A stretch of DNA of 46,086 bases from Planctomycetaceae bacterium. GTDB lineage: Bacteria; Planctomycetota; Planctomycetia; Planctomycetales; Planctomycetaceae. The notes under the pieces are model-generated. The model saw nothing but the letters and a program-made list of their open reading frames with translations. It was not told where the DNA came from and searched no databases. Each line of letters begins with the position of its first letter. Position 1 is the stretch's first letter. Both the position numbers and the translations under genes were made by a program. The stretch lies in the NCBI GenBank assembly GCA_021732845.1, contig JAKFUF010000186.1, positions 1 through 46,086 on the forward strand, written 5' to 3'. This document shows positions 16,006 through 25,146 of this stretch, in pieces.

Positions 16006-18888
16006 ATGTCCGAAGATTTGGAAGAGCCGTTTTTTCTGGACGACGATGCCGACCCGGCTTCTTCGGTGCTGCCGACAAAGCGCTCCGCACGGTGGCTGGT
16101 GTGGATTCCATTGGTGTTTCTGGGCTTGATTTTCTGCCTGATCGCGGTGGAGGTGTGGGGGGCGTGTGGCGTCGCGTGGTCGCTTGCAGGGCTGGAGAAG
16201 CTGGCGGATTCCCGCGTCCACATGCAGGCCGCCGAGGGTGGCGGCACGTCGCAACAGGTTGTCGAGCCGGCGATCACCCTGGAGGAGATCCGGTCGAAGC
16301 TGGCATTGCTGCCCCGGGAGACTTCAGTTCCCAGCGGAGACAGTCAGATCGTTTGGTTTACCTGGCCCCGGCTGACACCGGGCCGCAACATTCGTGTGCG
16401 CGTCTCGGCCCAGGGTAAGGTCATGGCGATCGACGCGCCGGCGGCAGCCACCGACCAGTTTTTGAAGCCGATTGTGATGGGAAACGACGTGCAGATGACC
16501 CGGGTCTCGGCCCACGCGATCCAGCCACGGGGTGTGCCGCTGCGCAAGGCTCTGCCTCCGGCTGAGATGTTTGCGGAGAAGACACGCGCGGCGTTTGCAC
16601 TGCCGGCAACTCCGCTGCCGCCAGGAGTGTTGGTGCTGCCGTTCCTGGACAAGGACGAAAACACGCACCGCGTCGGCCCCCTGCTGGCGATGAGTTCTTC
16701 GTATCAACTCGCCTACTGTGGCCGGCCGGTCCTGGGGCACGATCCCCGGCGGCATGCCGACACGCTGGTCGCGCTGAACCTCCATCGCAGCGGCTGGAAG
16801 ATTGACGCGGATCGGATTGAGCAGTTGAAGTCGATGGTCAATGCCAAGCAGTGGGTGCGCTCGACATTGCTGGAGGAGGGCGCCGAAGTGGTGCTGACTT
16901 CGACGTTTGAGACCAGCCTTCCTGGCGGCGTGCCCGCCAAGTTTGAGCATCGCGTTCCGGCCACCGATCTGCACCGTCTGCCCGCCCTGCTGACGCGAGA
17001 CATTCTGCGGCATCTGCAGATCCCGTGGGGAGAGAAGGATGATGCCGTGCTGGCGAAGGATCAATTGGAGTCGTCCCAGACGCTGAGCGAGATCCAAAGC
17101 TGGCTCGACGGGTTGACTCCGCCCTACTACTTCCGGGACCTGGACCAGGAGAAGAAGTTCACTTGCCTGGCATTGGCGGACCTGTCAGGCACGCCGTTGC
17201 AGGAGGAAGATCCACAAAACCAGAACCGGTGGCTGCCGTTGCTGCGGCCAACAATTTCCGTGGGAGTGAACGTCATTGCCGCGGAGGGCCAGTTGAGTGA
17301 GCTGCTGCCACTGGCACCCCTGCTGCGCGGCAACGCGCGCTATCATCACGCGCTGTGCACCCACGCCATGCATTTGAAGTTTGAGAAGCTGGTGGAGGAG
17401 CTTCTGAAGGATTGGGAGGAGGCCGACAGTTCGACCAGCGGGATGACCGCCCGCGGCAAGTTTCTGATCAACTGGGCCTGGGATGCGCGAGGCGGCGGCA
17501 CGGCGAACGAAGTCACCCCAAGCGGCTGGATCAAGTTCCAGCAGCGGATTGCCCGCGCCCGCGTGCTGTTGACGAAGGCGACTGCCGACCCCCGCGCCTG
17601 GGAAGCCCATTGCCAATTGATCATTGTGGGCATGGCCGAGGGTGCCTCGCTGGAACGTGTGCGGGAGCATCTGCAGGCCGCGACCAAGATCATTCCGGAC
17701 AACGCCGCCCCGTACCACATGATGTACCAGCCGCTCATGAAGCGCTGGGGAGGAAACCGGGAGGAGCGATTTGCCTTCGCCAAGGAATGCCTGGCAACCG
17801 GCCAGTGGAAGGCGGGAATTCCGCAGATCTACCAGTCGATGCTCATTGAGGAAGCTCAGGATGTGTTTGGCGACGGCATCCAGTATTCGGCTTGGAGAGA
17901 TCCTGAGATGTGGAGCATGATGAATGAATATGCTTCCGCAGCCATGGCACAGCCGGATCCAAAGGTCGTTGAGAAGGCAAAATACAACCTGCTCTCGGGG
18001 GGAATTCGCAGCCAGCGGTTTGACAAGGTTGCAGAACTGTTTGACTGGGTTGAAGCACTTCCTCCCAAAGACCGGGAAAGAGTGCTCGGCGAGTCACATC
18101 TGCGCTACGACTACCGCCACGCGCACTATCTGGACCAGTTTCTGGCGAACAGTTCGGACAAAAAGCCCGATCCGCTGGCCGTGGCTCGCGTCGCGCTTGT
18201 CGAACAGCGGCTGCAAACCGCCGAACGCGCGCTCAACGAAGTGCAGGGCGCGCTGCCGGAAGTTCAGCGGGAAACCAAACGGCTGTGGGCCGCGCTGGAG
18301 TTGGCGAGGAGGTTGAACAGCGCCGAGGTCCTTGAACTGGCTCCCGATCAGTTGTTGGAAGTCTGCGCCACGATCGGCCCCAAGGGCACGGTCCCGCTCT
18401 CTTCCGATCCAAACTGGGGGATTGAGTCTGGCAAGCTCGTCTGGACCGCCCCGGCTGGCAAAGATCGCACCGAAGTTTGCCTGCTCGTTCCGATTGGGAC
18501 GCACTTGGCGCAGATATCAGGCGGGATTGATCTGTGTTCGACCAACGGGGGCCAATGTGAACTGATAGTTCATGCCCAGGGAATGCGGGATTCGCTGTCG
18601 TTCAATTACTCCGGCGAGTTTGTTCGCGGTAACAGGAATGGACGAGGCCCCATGACCAGGACGCCGCCGTTGGCACCGGTTCCGAATAATTCAGTCAACT
18701 TTCTCATTCATTCGCACGCGGCCGGTGACCACGTGGAGCCTGTCCCGCGCGAGGCGTGGGATGAACAGGCCCACGACGATGTGCCCAGTGCCTTGGCGAT
18801 CAGGTTCGTCTGCCATGGAACGATCCTGCCCGGTGCCGCCAGGGAGAAATTCGGCCTGCGCGGATTGAAGATTGTGAATCCGAAATAG
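16006..18888 (+). CDS. Membrane-anchored protein of unknown function (960 aa)
   Basis: The start at ATG 16006 (MSEDLEEPFFLDDDADP) is chosen because the longer open frame upstream is only the repeat array read out of frame. The N-terminal ~28 residues are acidic and cytosolic, followed by one membrane helix (WLVWIPLVFLGLIFCLIAVEVW, ~30-51) and a ~900-residue soluble part. The middle holds helical, TPR-like segments (RARVLLTKATADPRAWEAHC, EHLQAATKIIPDNAAPYHMM) typical of planctomycete proteins with a DUF4034-like helical region; the C-terminal ~130 residues are beta-rich (LLVPIGTHLAQISGGIDLC). No catalytic motif was recognised. It stands alone between the repeat gene and asd. Confidence 0.82.
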   Translation: MSEDLEEPFFLDDDADPASSVLPTKRSARWLVWIPLVFLGLIFCLIAVEVWGACGVAWSLAGLEKLADSRVHMQAAEGGGTSQQVVEPAITLEEIRSKLALLPRETSVPSGDSQIVWFTWPRLTPGRNIRVRVSAQGKVMAIDAPAAATDQFLKPIVMGNDVQMTRVSAHAIQPRGVPLRKALPPAEMFAEKTRAAFALPATPLPPGVLVLPFLDKDENTHRVGPLLAMSSSYQLAYCGRPVLGHDPRRHADTLVALNLHRSGWKIDADRIEQLKSMVNAKQWVRSTLLEEGAEVVLTSTFETSLPGGVPAKFEHRVPATDLHRLPALLTRDILRHLQIPWGEKDDAVLAKDQLESSQTLSEIQSWLDGLTPPYYFRDLDQEKKFTCLALADLSGTPLQEEDPQNQNRWLPLLRPTISVGVNVIAAEGQLSELLPLAPLLRGNARYHHALCTHAMHLKFEKLVEELLKDWEEADSSTSGMTARGKFLINWAWDARGGGTANEVTPSGWIKFQQRIARARVLLTKATADPRAWEAHCQLIIVGMAEGASLERVREHLQAATKIIPDNAAPYHMMYQPLMKRWGGNREERFAFAKECLATGQWKAGIPQIYQSMLIEEAQDVFGDGIQYSAWRDPEMWSMMNEYASAAMAQPDPKVVEKAKYNLLSGGIRSQRFDKVAELFDWVEALPPKDRERVLGESHLRYDYRHAHYLDQFLANSSDKKPDPLAVARVALVEQRLQTAERALNEVQGALPEVQRETKRLWAALELARRLNSAEVLELAPDQLLEVCATIGPKGTVPLSSDPNWGIESGKLVWTAPAGKDRTEVCLLVPIGTHLAQISGGIDLCSTNGGQCELIVHAQGMRDSLSFNYSGEFVRGNRNGRGPMTRTPPLAPVPNNSVNFLIHSHAAGDHVEPVPREAWDEQAHDDVPSALAIRFVCHGTILPGAAREKFGLRGLKIVNPK

Positions 18889-19081
18889 CGGCGCGGGCCA
18901 TGTGTTGATCGAACAGTTCGACTTCTGTTTCAGCACGCAGCTCGATCGAATTGGGTGGGATTTTTTCTCGGCTGGCCCACGCACCGTAACCCGAACGCGA
19001 ACCAACTCGGCTTGGAACCTGCCTGCCCGGTACGATACAGTGGTGTTTTCCACATTTTGGCCGAGGCTTTAGGAGCAGGCA

Positions 19082-20104
19082 GTGTTCAAGCAGGTGGCGA
19101 TCGTCGGGGCGACAGGGGCAGTGGGGCGGATCATGCTGCGGATGCTGCAGCAGCGGAAATTCCCGGCGAAGTCCTACAAATTTCTGGCCTCCGCCCGCAG
19201 CGCGGGGCGGCCGCTGGAATTCAACGACCGCACCTACACCCTGCAGGAACTGACGCACGACTCCTTCCAGGGGTGTGATCTCGTCATCGCCAGCACGCCC
19301 GATGACATCGCGGCGGAATACCTTCCCGCCGCCGTTCAATCCGGCGCGACGGTCATCGACGAGTCGGGCTATTTCCGGATGAAGCCGGACGTGGCGCTCG
19401 TCATCCCCGAGGTCAACCCGCGGGCGGCCATTGAGGCCAAGGGGATGATCTCCAGCCCGAATTGTTCGACGACGCAGCTCGTCGTGGCTCTCAAGCCGAT
19501 TTACGACGCCTCGAAGATCCGCCGAATCATTGTCAGCACTTATCAGGCCGTGAGTGGCGCGGGGCTGCAGGGCACCACCGACCTGATGGATGGCACCCGG
19601 GCCCATCTGGCCAGCCAGAACTTTGGCTACACCGTCTTCAAGCACCCCATCGCCTTCAACGCCATTCCGCAAATCGGCAGTTTCAAGGAGGATGGCTACA
19701 CCAGCGAAGAACTGAAGATGGTGTACGAAACCCGCAAGATCCTCGGCGACGAGTCGATTCAGGTGAACGCCACCTGCGTGCGGATCCCCGTCGCCAACTG
19801 CCACAGCGAATCGATCACCGTCGAGACCGAGCGGCCCATTTCGCCGGAAGAAGCCCACAAGCTGTTCGCGGCATTTCCCGGCGTCACCGTCGTGGATGAT
19901 CCCGCCAACGGTCGTTATCCGATGCCCAATGAATGCACCGACAGCGACGATGTGTTTGTCGGCCGCATCCGCAAGGACTTGTCGCACCCCAATGGACTGA
20001 GCTTCTGGTGCGTCAGTGACAACCTGCGAAAAGGCGCGGCGACCAACGCCGTCCAGATCGCCGAACTGCTCGCCAAGCACCGCTTCGGATGGAAACCCGC
20101 TTGA
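19082..20104 (+). CDS. asd: Aspartate-semialdehyde dehydrogenase
   Basis: Makes L-aspartate 4-semialdehyde from aspartyl phosphate with NADPH, the branch point to lysine/diaminopimelate, threonine and methionine; cytosolic. 340 residues, normal for the family. N-terminal Rossmann motif AIVGATGAVG, catalytic Cys128 in SSPNCSTTQ, Gln155 in YQAVSGAG, and the active-site His241 in NCHSES. The start is GTG with AGGAG eight bases upstream. It is a single gene converging on the ABC/CPBP gene 33 bp away; no other amino-acid biosynthesis genes are adjacent. Confidence 0.96.
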   Translation: MFKQVAIVGATGAVGRIMLRMLQQRKFPAKSYKFLASARSAGRPLEFNDRTYTLQELTHDSFQGCDLVIASTPDDIAAEYLPAAVQSGATVIDESGYFRMKPDVALVIPEVNPRAAIEAKGMISSPNCSTTQLVVALKPIYDASKIRRIIVSTYQAVSGAGLQGTTDLMDGTRAHLASQNFGYTVFKHPIAFNAIPQIGSFKEDGYTSEELKMVYETRKILGDESIQVNATCVRIPVANCHSESITVETERPISPEEAHKLFAAFPGVTVVDDPANGRYPMPNECTDSDDVFVGRIRKDLSHPNGLSFWCVSDNLRKGAATNAVQIAELLAKHRFGWKPA

Positions 20105-20137
20105 TGAAGGCCGTCTGCGACAGGCCGCTGCCCCAGG

Positions 20138-22582
20138 CTACGCCAGCCGCTCGAGTTGCCCCGTCAGGCGGGGGGCGACCCGGCGAATGGTTGGGTTGGT
20201 GGCGGCTGCCGTCGAGTCGCGGCGGATGAGCCAGTACAGAATTGAACCGCCGACGATTGCGGCGATTGTCAATGTCGGCCACTGATAGCGCACGTGACCT
20301 TCTGGATCTGCGGTCACCCACAAATTGGCCGGGGACTGCTTCACGGTCTCGGCCAGCCGTCCCTGAAACACGCCGAGGGAGTTGTAGACGAAGTGGAACG
20401 CGATGCAGGGCAGCAGGCTGCGGCTGCGGATGGCGATGATGCCCAGTACCAGGCCGATCAGCGTGGCGTTGAACACCTGCTGCGGAATCATGTGCATCAG
20501 ACCGAACAACACGCTGGATAGCACGATCGGCAGCCACTTACGGCCATTGCGGCCGAAGCCGCTCAGGATGAAGCCCCGGAAGGCGACCTCTTCGCAGATG
20601 GCCGGGGCGAAGGCGAATCCCAGCAGCACCAGCCATTCCGGCTGCGCCGTGGAGCCCATGGTCTCGATCGCGAATTTCACGCTGGCCGGCAATTCCGGCC
20701 AGGTGATGGAACTGATGAGTTCGCTGGAAAGCGGATGCAACGCAAAGGGCAGCACGATCGAGGCCGCCAGAATGCTGAACGGCGGCAGTCTGAGCCTCAG
20801 GGTGCGGCGAACATCTGACGTCAGCATCACCCCCATGAACAGCGGGGTGGTGGCGATGATCGCCACCTGCTGGATCAGCAGCATCTGAATCAGTGCGCGT
20901 TCCTTGTTCGAACCGGCCACCGCTTCAAACGCCGCGTTCAGGGGCTGCATCGCCCCAAACTGCAGGAACATGATCAGCATGAAGCAGAATGCCGCCTCCG
21001 AGAAGGTGGGCAGCGGCTCCTTGTCCCGCAGCAGGTGTTTGATCCACAGCCGGATGTCAAACTGCTCCGACTCGCGGAACAACACGTCTTCGCGGTTGAA
21101 CTGGTCCACGGCCCACCACAATGCCATCGCCGCATAGCCAAACGAGGCGATCAATACGGGTGGAACCAGATAAATCAGACCGGCATCCTGTGACGCCGTG
21201 CTCAGCAACCCTTTGAGGAGCAGGGCGATGTTGGCGATCGGCACGACGCTGTAGATCGCCGTCCGCGGCGTGAGGTCGATGGCGGGCGACATGCAGAAGA
21301 CGGTCATCCCCATCGCCACCATCAAGAGCGGCGTCAGGTAATATTGTCCTTCCTTGCTGCTTCGAGCCAACGTCGCCAGTGCCAGGCACAACGCGCTGAA
21401 CAGGGCCGACAGCGGAATCAGCAGCAGCACGATCCACAGCATCGAGACGGGCGACGGGAGCGACAAGTCACCCACGCGGGGCATCAGTCCCTTGCCCATC
21501 GACAGCATGTGCCGCGACGTGAAACCGAGACTCGCCAAATTCAGCAGCGCCGTGGCACAACTGAAGCTCATCACCGTGAAGAATTTCCCCAGCACGATCT
21601 CCGACCGTTTGGCCGGGCAGATCAGCAGGGTTTCCATCGTTCCCCGCTCTTTTTCTCCGGCCACCAGGTCGATGGCGGGATAGAACGCGCCGGTCATCGC
21701 CATGATGACCAGCAGGGCGGGGAACAGCTTGCTCCAAAAATTGTCGGCGATCTGCGCGTCATGCGCCAGGTTCATGGCCACCGGATTGACCGGTTGCGTC
21801 AGCCCTTCCGGCAGCTTGGCGACGCGCAATTGCGCCTTGAGCAACTGCGTTTCCCACTCTTCGAACGCCCCTTTGACGCTCTGATACGACAAGAGCGAGC
21901 GGTCGATCGCCTTGTTGAACACCATGTCGGGCCGCGGGTAGCCGGTCGCCTGATCCAGATTGCCCAACCGCCCGGCAAGCGCCGTGGCTGCATCTTCCAG
22001 ATTCTGGCCGAATTTCGGCGGAATCACGATCAGCACATGCATGTCGCTTTTGGCGAACAGCGAACCGATCTTGTCTTTTTGCTCCTTCAGCCGCAATCGG
22101 GCTTCGGCCAGTGCTTCCGGAGTGACAACCGGAGCCGCTTTGGCGCGGGGATGTTTCGGATCATCGGCGGCCTTCACGATGGCATCGAGCCGCAGCATCT
22201 CGGGCAGTGCCGCGGAAATCTCCCGCGAATCCTGCATCAGATCCTGATAGCGTTGGAGATGTTTTGGATCGTTGTCCGTTGGCGGCGTCTGGTCCGTGAC
22301 CACGGCCAGCTTCTCCGCCTCGCCCGGCATGTCAAACAGGGTCTGGTTGAACTGCCCGTCTTTCAGCAGCGGGACGTCGCCCATCTGGGGGATGTCGGCA
22401 GCGCCCAGAATCACCACAGTTCGGGCCTGTTCCGAGAACATCAACTGCATCTGGACCGTGCCGATTCCCAGCGCGGGATAGAGCAGCAGCGGCAGGACGG
22501 CGATCATGAACAGCGTACGGCGGTCGCGCAACTGGTCGCGCAGCTCGCGCTGGAAGATCAGGCGGATATTTCTCCAATTCAT
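20138..22582 (-). CDS. ABC-2 permease (NatB-like) fused to a CPBP intramembrane protease
   Basis: 814 residues in two parts. Residues 1-490 form an ABC-2 type permease resembling NatB sodium exporters: an N-terminal [16 protein letters not shown] segment and helix, a large extracytoplasmic loop (about 50-285), then several helices with the [11 protein letters not shown] motif (310-320). Residues 530-760 are a CPBP/Abi-type membrane protease domain with all three signature motifs: EEVAFR (664-669), FGLMH (693-697) and HFVYN (730-734). CPBP proteases include prenyl-CAAX proteases and bacteriocin self-immunity factors. The fusion could couple export to peptide processing or quality control. The ATG overlaps the stop of the upstream ATPase gene (ATGA), so the two subunits are translationally coupled. 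Confidence 0.93.
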   Translation of the reverse strand: MNWRNIRLIFQRELRDQLRDRRTLFMIAVLPLLLYPALGIGTVQMQLMFSEQARTVVILGAADIPQMGDVPLLKDGQFNQTLFDMPGEAEKLAVVTDQTPPTDNDPKHLQRYQDLMQDSREISAALPEMLRLDAIVKAADDPKHPRAKAAPVVTPEALAEARLRLKEQKDKIGSLFAKSDMHVLIVIPPKFGQNLEDAATALAGRLGNLDQATGYPRPDMVFNKAIDRSLLSYQSVKGAFEEWETQLLKAQLRVAKLPEGLTQPVNPVAMNLAHDAQIADNFWSKLFPALLVIMAMTGAFYPAIDLVAGEKERGTMETLLICPAKRSEIVLGKFFTVMSFSCATALLNLASLGFTSRHMLSMGKGLMPRVGDLSLPSPVSMLWIVLLLIPLSALFSALCLALATLARSSKEGQYYLTPLLMVAMGMTVFCMSPAIDLTPRTAIYSVVPIANIALLLKGLLSTASQDAGLIYLVPPVLIASFGYAAMALWWAVDQFNREDVLFRESEQFDIRLWIKHLLRDKEPLPTFSEAAFCFMLIMFLQFGAMQPLNAAFEAVAGSNKERALIQMLLIQQVAIIATTPLFMGVMLTSDVRRTLRLRLPPFSILAASIVLPFALHPLSSELISSITWPELPASVKFAIETMGSTAQPEWLVLLGFAFAPAICEEVAFRGFILSGFGRNGRKWLPIVLSSVLFGLMHMIPQQVFNATLIGLVLGIIAIRSRSLLPCIAFHFVYNSLGVFQGRLAETVKQSPANLWVTADPEGHVRYQWPTLTIAAIVGGSILYWLIRRDSTAAATNPTIRRVAPRLTGQLERLA

Positions 22583-23379
22583 CGAGCCTGCTCCGCGCGA
22601 AATGGTTGATCCACCAACGAGTCGCTGGACGAGGACGAACTTTCGTCATGTTGCGAGATCAGCTCGAAGAACAGTTCCTCCATGTCGGGCTGTTCGTAGC
22701 GGTCCTGCAGCTCCTGAACGGTTCCCAGCCCCAGCAGGTGCCCCTTGTGAACAATCGCGATCCGGTCACACAGCTTCTCCACCTCGCGCATGATGTGCGT
22801 GGAGAAGATGATGCACTTGCCCTGCCCCTTGAGCGCGGCAATCGCCTTGAGCAGCGCCCGGGCGACAAGCACATCCAATCCAGAGGTCGGTTCGTCGAAA
22901 ATCATCACCGGCGGGTCGTGAATGATCGTCCGGGCAATCGAGACCTTCTGCTTCATCCCGGTGGACATTTTCCCCGCCAGCACATCGCGGATTTCGAACA
23001 TCTGCAGGGTCCGAAAAACTTCTTCGAGACGCTGCTGAAGTTGAGCCTCGGGCATGCCGTACAGCCGGCCGTAGTACTCGACCAGCTCCCAGGCGGTCAT
23101 CCGGTCGTAGATGCCGGTATTGCCCGACATGAAGCCGATCCGGGCACGGACCTGTTCCGGGTGGCTGCGGACCGAATATCCGGCAATTTCGGCATCGCCG
23201 CCCGTGGGCCGCAACACCGTGCTGAGGATCCGCAGGCAGGTTGTCTTTCCCGCTCCGTTGGGTCCCAGCAGGCCAAAGATTTCGCCCGGCTTCACATCGA
23301 AGCTCACCCCGTGCAGCGCCGTCACGTGGCCCCGCTTAAGGTCACTGAAACTCTTCGTGAGTTCGCGAACGTGAATCAT
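22579..23379 (-). CDS. ABC transporter ATP-binding protein, NatA-type
   Basis: The 266-residue ATPase subunit for the permease/CPBP protein downstream. Walker [10 protein letters not shown] (39-47), Q-loop region, ABC signature [11 protein letters not shown] in place of LSGGQ, Walker [12 protein letters not shown], and the switch His in STHIMREV. The family powers export by ABC-2 permeases (sodium, drugs or lipids); the substrate here is unknown. The C-terminus carries a Ser run ([10 protein letters not shown]). It shares a 4-bp ATGA overlap with the permease gene and has 431 bp of non-coding DNA upstream for its promoter. Confidence 0.95.
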   Translation of the reverse strand: MIHVRELTKSFSDLKRGHVTALHGVSFDVKPGEIFGLLGPNGAGKTTCLRILSTVLRPTGGDAEIAGYSVRSHPEQVRARIGFMSGNTGIYDRMTAWELVEYYGRLYGMPEAQLQQRLEEVFRTLQMFEIRDVLAGKMSTGMKQKVSIARTIIHDPPVMIFDEPTSGLDVLVARALLKAIAALKGQGKCIIFSTHIMREVEKLCDRIAIVHKGHLLGLGTVQELQDRYEQPDMEELFFELISQHDESSSSSSDSLVDQPFRAEQAR

Positions 23380-23810
23380 GACAGGTGCCAGTCATCCGCC
23401 AAATCCCGGCACCGGCCGACAGATCCCCTGTCCGCCGCACGCCATTGCAACCTTGAGCATAGCACAAGGGCCGCAATTGGCTGGAGATCACTCCGGTGCA
23501 GCCCGCGAATTTTGGAAATGCGGCCGCAACAGGCCAGATTCAGCCACTTGGCGATACTGTGCCGCCGGAATCTTCGGTGCCTGCGGATCGGTCTGCCAAG
23601 TGACTGGCCCATCCGTGAAAGGAAGGAGTTGGGACAGGTTTGAAAGGGATCCGAGAGGATGCTGTCGCTGGAAATCGGTCCAGACAGGCGTTTTGAGATT
23701 TCCAGATTTTCTTAGACAAAAGAAGTCTGAAACATCATCATGTCCTTGGATCGTGGTTTTCCACCCATGACCCCGGACATCCCCGCGTTGACATCCACAG
23801 CGACCGCAAC
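23380..23810. other. Divergent intergenic region, no gene recognised
   Basis: It lies between the minus-strand ABC ATPase gene and the plus-strand sigma-factor gene. The right part (about 23690-23745) is AT-rich and a natural place for promoters. I see no convincing gene, hairpin or repeat. Confidence 0.4.
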
Positions 23811-24377
23811 GTGCAACATGACGACCTGAACGAGTTCGCCCTGCGGCTCACCGATCTTGCGAACGCGCTGGCAGGCGGAGACCTGACTGCGCTGGGCGCT
23901 TTGTTTGATCTGGCAGGACCGCGGCTGCAGCGGTACGCGCAAGCCCTGACGCGCAACCGGGATGACGCTGAAGACGCGCTCCAGGCCGCCATGGTTCGCG
24001 TGGCTCAGCATCCGCGCAAGCTCGCCGCCGCCCGGATGCCGTGGGCTTACTTCCTACGGATTGTCCGCAACGAATCGCTGCAAATCCTGCAGCGGCAACG
24101 ACCTGCCGTCTCGCTCTCGACCGTCTTCGATCTTGGTCGCAGCGATCCCCGGACTTCCGAGCGAGAAGAGTTTGCCGCCCTTGTCCGTTCGGCGATCCAC
24201 CAATTGCCCGCTGAACAAGCCGAAGTCGTGATTCTAAAGCAGTGGGAAGAGATGACATTCGCCGAAGTGGCCGAGGTCATTGGGGAATCGCCCAATACCA
24301 TCGCCAGCCGCTACCGTTACGCTCTGGAGAAACTCTCCCGTTCGCTCGAAACCCTCGTCGAGGTGTCCCATGATTGA
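23811..24377 (+). CDS. ECF-type RNA polymerase sigma factor
   Basis: 188 residues. Sigma-2 region: LFDLAGPRLQRYAQALTRN followed by DAEDALQAAMVRV, typical of promoter melting and core binding. Sigma-4 region: LPAEQAEVVILKQWEEMTFA..AEVIGESPNTIASRYRYAL, a helix-turn-helix reading the -35 element. The GTG start at 23811 is chosen because the nearby ATG is in another frame and stops after four codons. It overlaps the next gene by 8 bp. ECF factors are usually controlled by the protein encoded directly downstream, here a small membrane protein. Target promoters are unknown. Confidence 0.9.
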   Translation: MQHDDLNEFALRLTDLANALAGGDLTALGALFDLAGPRLQRYAQALTRNRDDAEDALQAAMVRVAQHPRKLAAARMPWAYFLRIVRNESLQILQRQRPAVSLSTVFDLGRSDPRTSEREEFAALVRSAIHQLPAEQAEVVILKQWEEMTFAEVAEVIGESPNTIASRYRYALEKLSRSLETLVEVSHD

Positions 24378-24879
24378 TTCGCCTCTCGACGATTTTTCCG
24401 AAGACGACTTTCGGGATGAAGTGTTCCGTGAAGACTCCCGCGCTGAGGACTCCGCGGACAGCAACTCGCGGGATGAATCTGTTGGGGAGTATTCCCTGTT
24501 GGCGGACGAACGGCTAAAGAATCTCGAGGCCCTGCTGCGCCGCAGCCAGCCACAACTTGAAGCCAGCTATGGCCTGCGGACACGCGTCCTGCGCGCCGCC
24601 TCGCAGGCCCGCGTTCGTCAGGAATTGCGCTGGAAGCGACGGTACGGAATCATCACCGGCGTGCTTTCCGCCAGCCTGATGCTGCTGACCCCGTTGATCT
24701 GGGCCAGCCTCAGCGGCAACCTCGGAGCCGACACCCAAGCCGCTCCGATTCAGGTGCAGAACCAGGGAATCCCCAGTTCAGCATTCGGCCCTGGTGGCGG
24801 AACGTTCGAGTGGAGCCTGGTCGACTTTTCGTTCGCCGACCGCGAACTCCGCTCCAAGCGGTTCCGCGGCGACCTGTAG
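24370..24879 (+). CDS. Small single-pass membrane protein, putative sigma-factor partner
   Basis: 169 residues from ATG 24370, overlapping the sigma-factor stop by 8 bp. The N-terminal ~45 residues are very acidic (DDFSEDDFRDEVFREDSR); a helical basic part follows (ERLKNLEALLRRSQ, ~48-90), then one membrane helix (YGIITGVLSASLMLLTPLIW, ~92-111) and a short non-cytosolic tail rich in Gly, Pro and Gln. No zinc-binding HxxxCxxC anti-sigma motif is present. Position and topology fit an anti-sigma-type regulator; this is inference. The TAG stop lies in a palindromic repeat. Confidence 0.75.
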   Translation: MIDSPLDDFSEDDFRDEVFREDSRAEDSADSNSRDESVGEYSLLADERLKNLEALLRRSQPQLEASYGLRTRVLRAASQARVRQELRWKRRYGIITGVLSASLMLLTPLIWASLSGNLGADTQAAPIQVQNQGIPSSAFGPGGGTFEWSLVDFSFADRELRSKRFRGDL

Positions 24880-24896
24880 CGTGGGCTTCAGCCCAC
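24877..24896 (+). repeat. Palindromic repeat, copy 1
   Basis: TAGCGTGGGCTTCAGCCCAC: an 8-bp stem GTGGGCTT/AGCCCAC-type palindrome with a TAGC prefix. Its first three bases are the stop codon of the membrane protein gene. A nearly identical copy occurs inverted at 25127-25146. Confidence 0.75.
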
Positions 24897-25126
24897 CTGA
24901 GGGCGACTTGGGCGTTGGCCCACCTGGTTCGACATCGCGGGAGGGCTTCAGCTCCTGCTGAGCCGGGATGCACGGTGCGCGCAGATCTCTCGGGTGCTTT
25001 TTCACAAGGGACTCTGGTTTTTTTGTAGGAACCCGCATCCTCTGTGTTGCGGCTCTGGAGCACCTCCCGGCACGCCGGGCGACGAATCAGCACGAACGAT
25101 TTACCGCAGTGAGCCACGTCGCCCGG

Positions 25127-25146
25127 GTGGGCTCAAGCCCACGCTA
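25127..25146 (-). repeat. Palindromic repeat, copy 2 (inverted)
   Basis: On the minus strand this reads TAGCGTGGGCTTGAGCCCAC, one base different from copy 1. Its TAG is the stop codon of gspK. A half copy (CCCACGCTA) lies at 42742-42750. The pair could act as a two-way transcription stop between the convergent genes. Confidence 0.75.

Noticed and set aside
18800-20080. Long minus-strand open frame (426 codons)
   Set aside because: Opposite asd, whose catalytic residues are all present.
21344-22609. Long plus-strand open frame (421 codons)
   Set aside because: Opposite the permease/CPBP gene; no domain seen.
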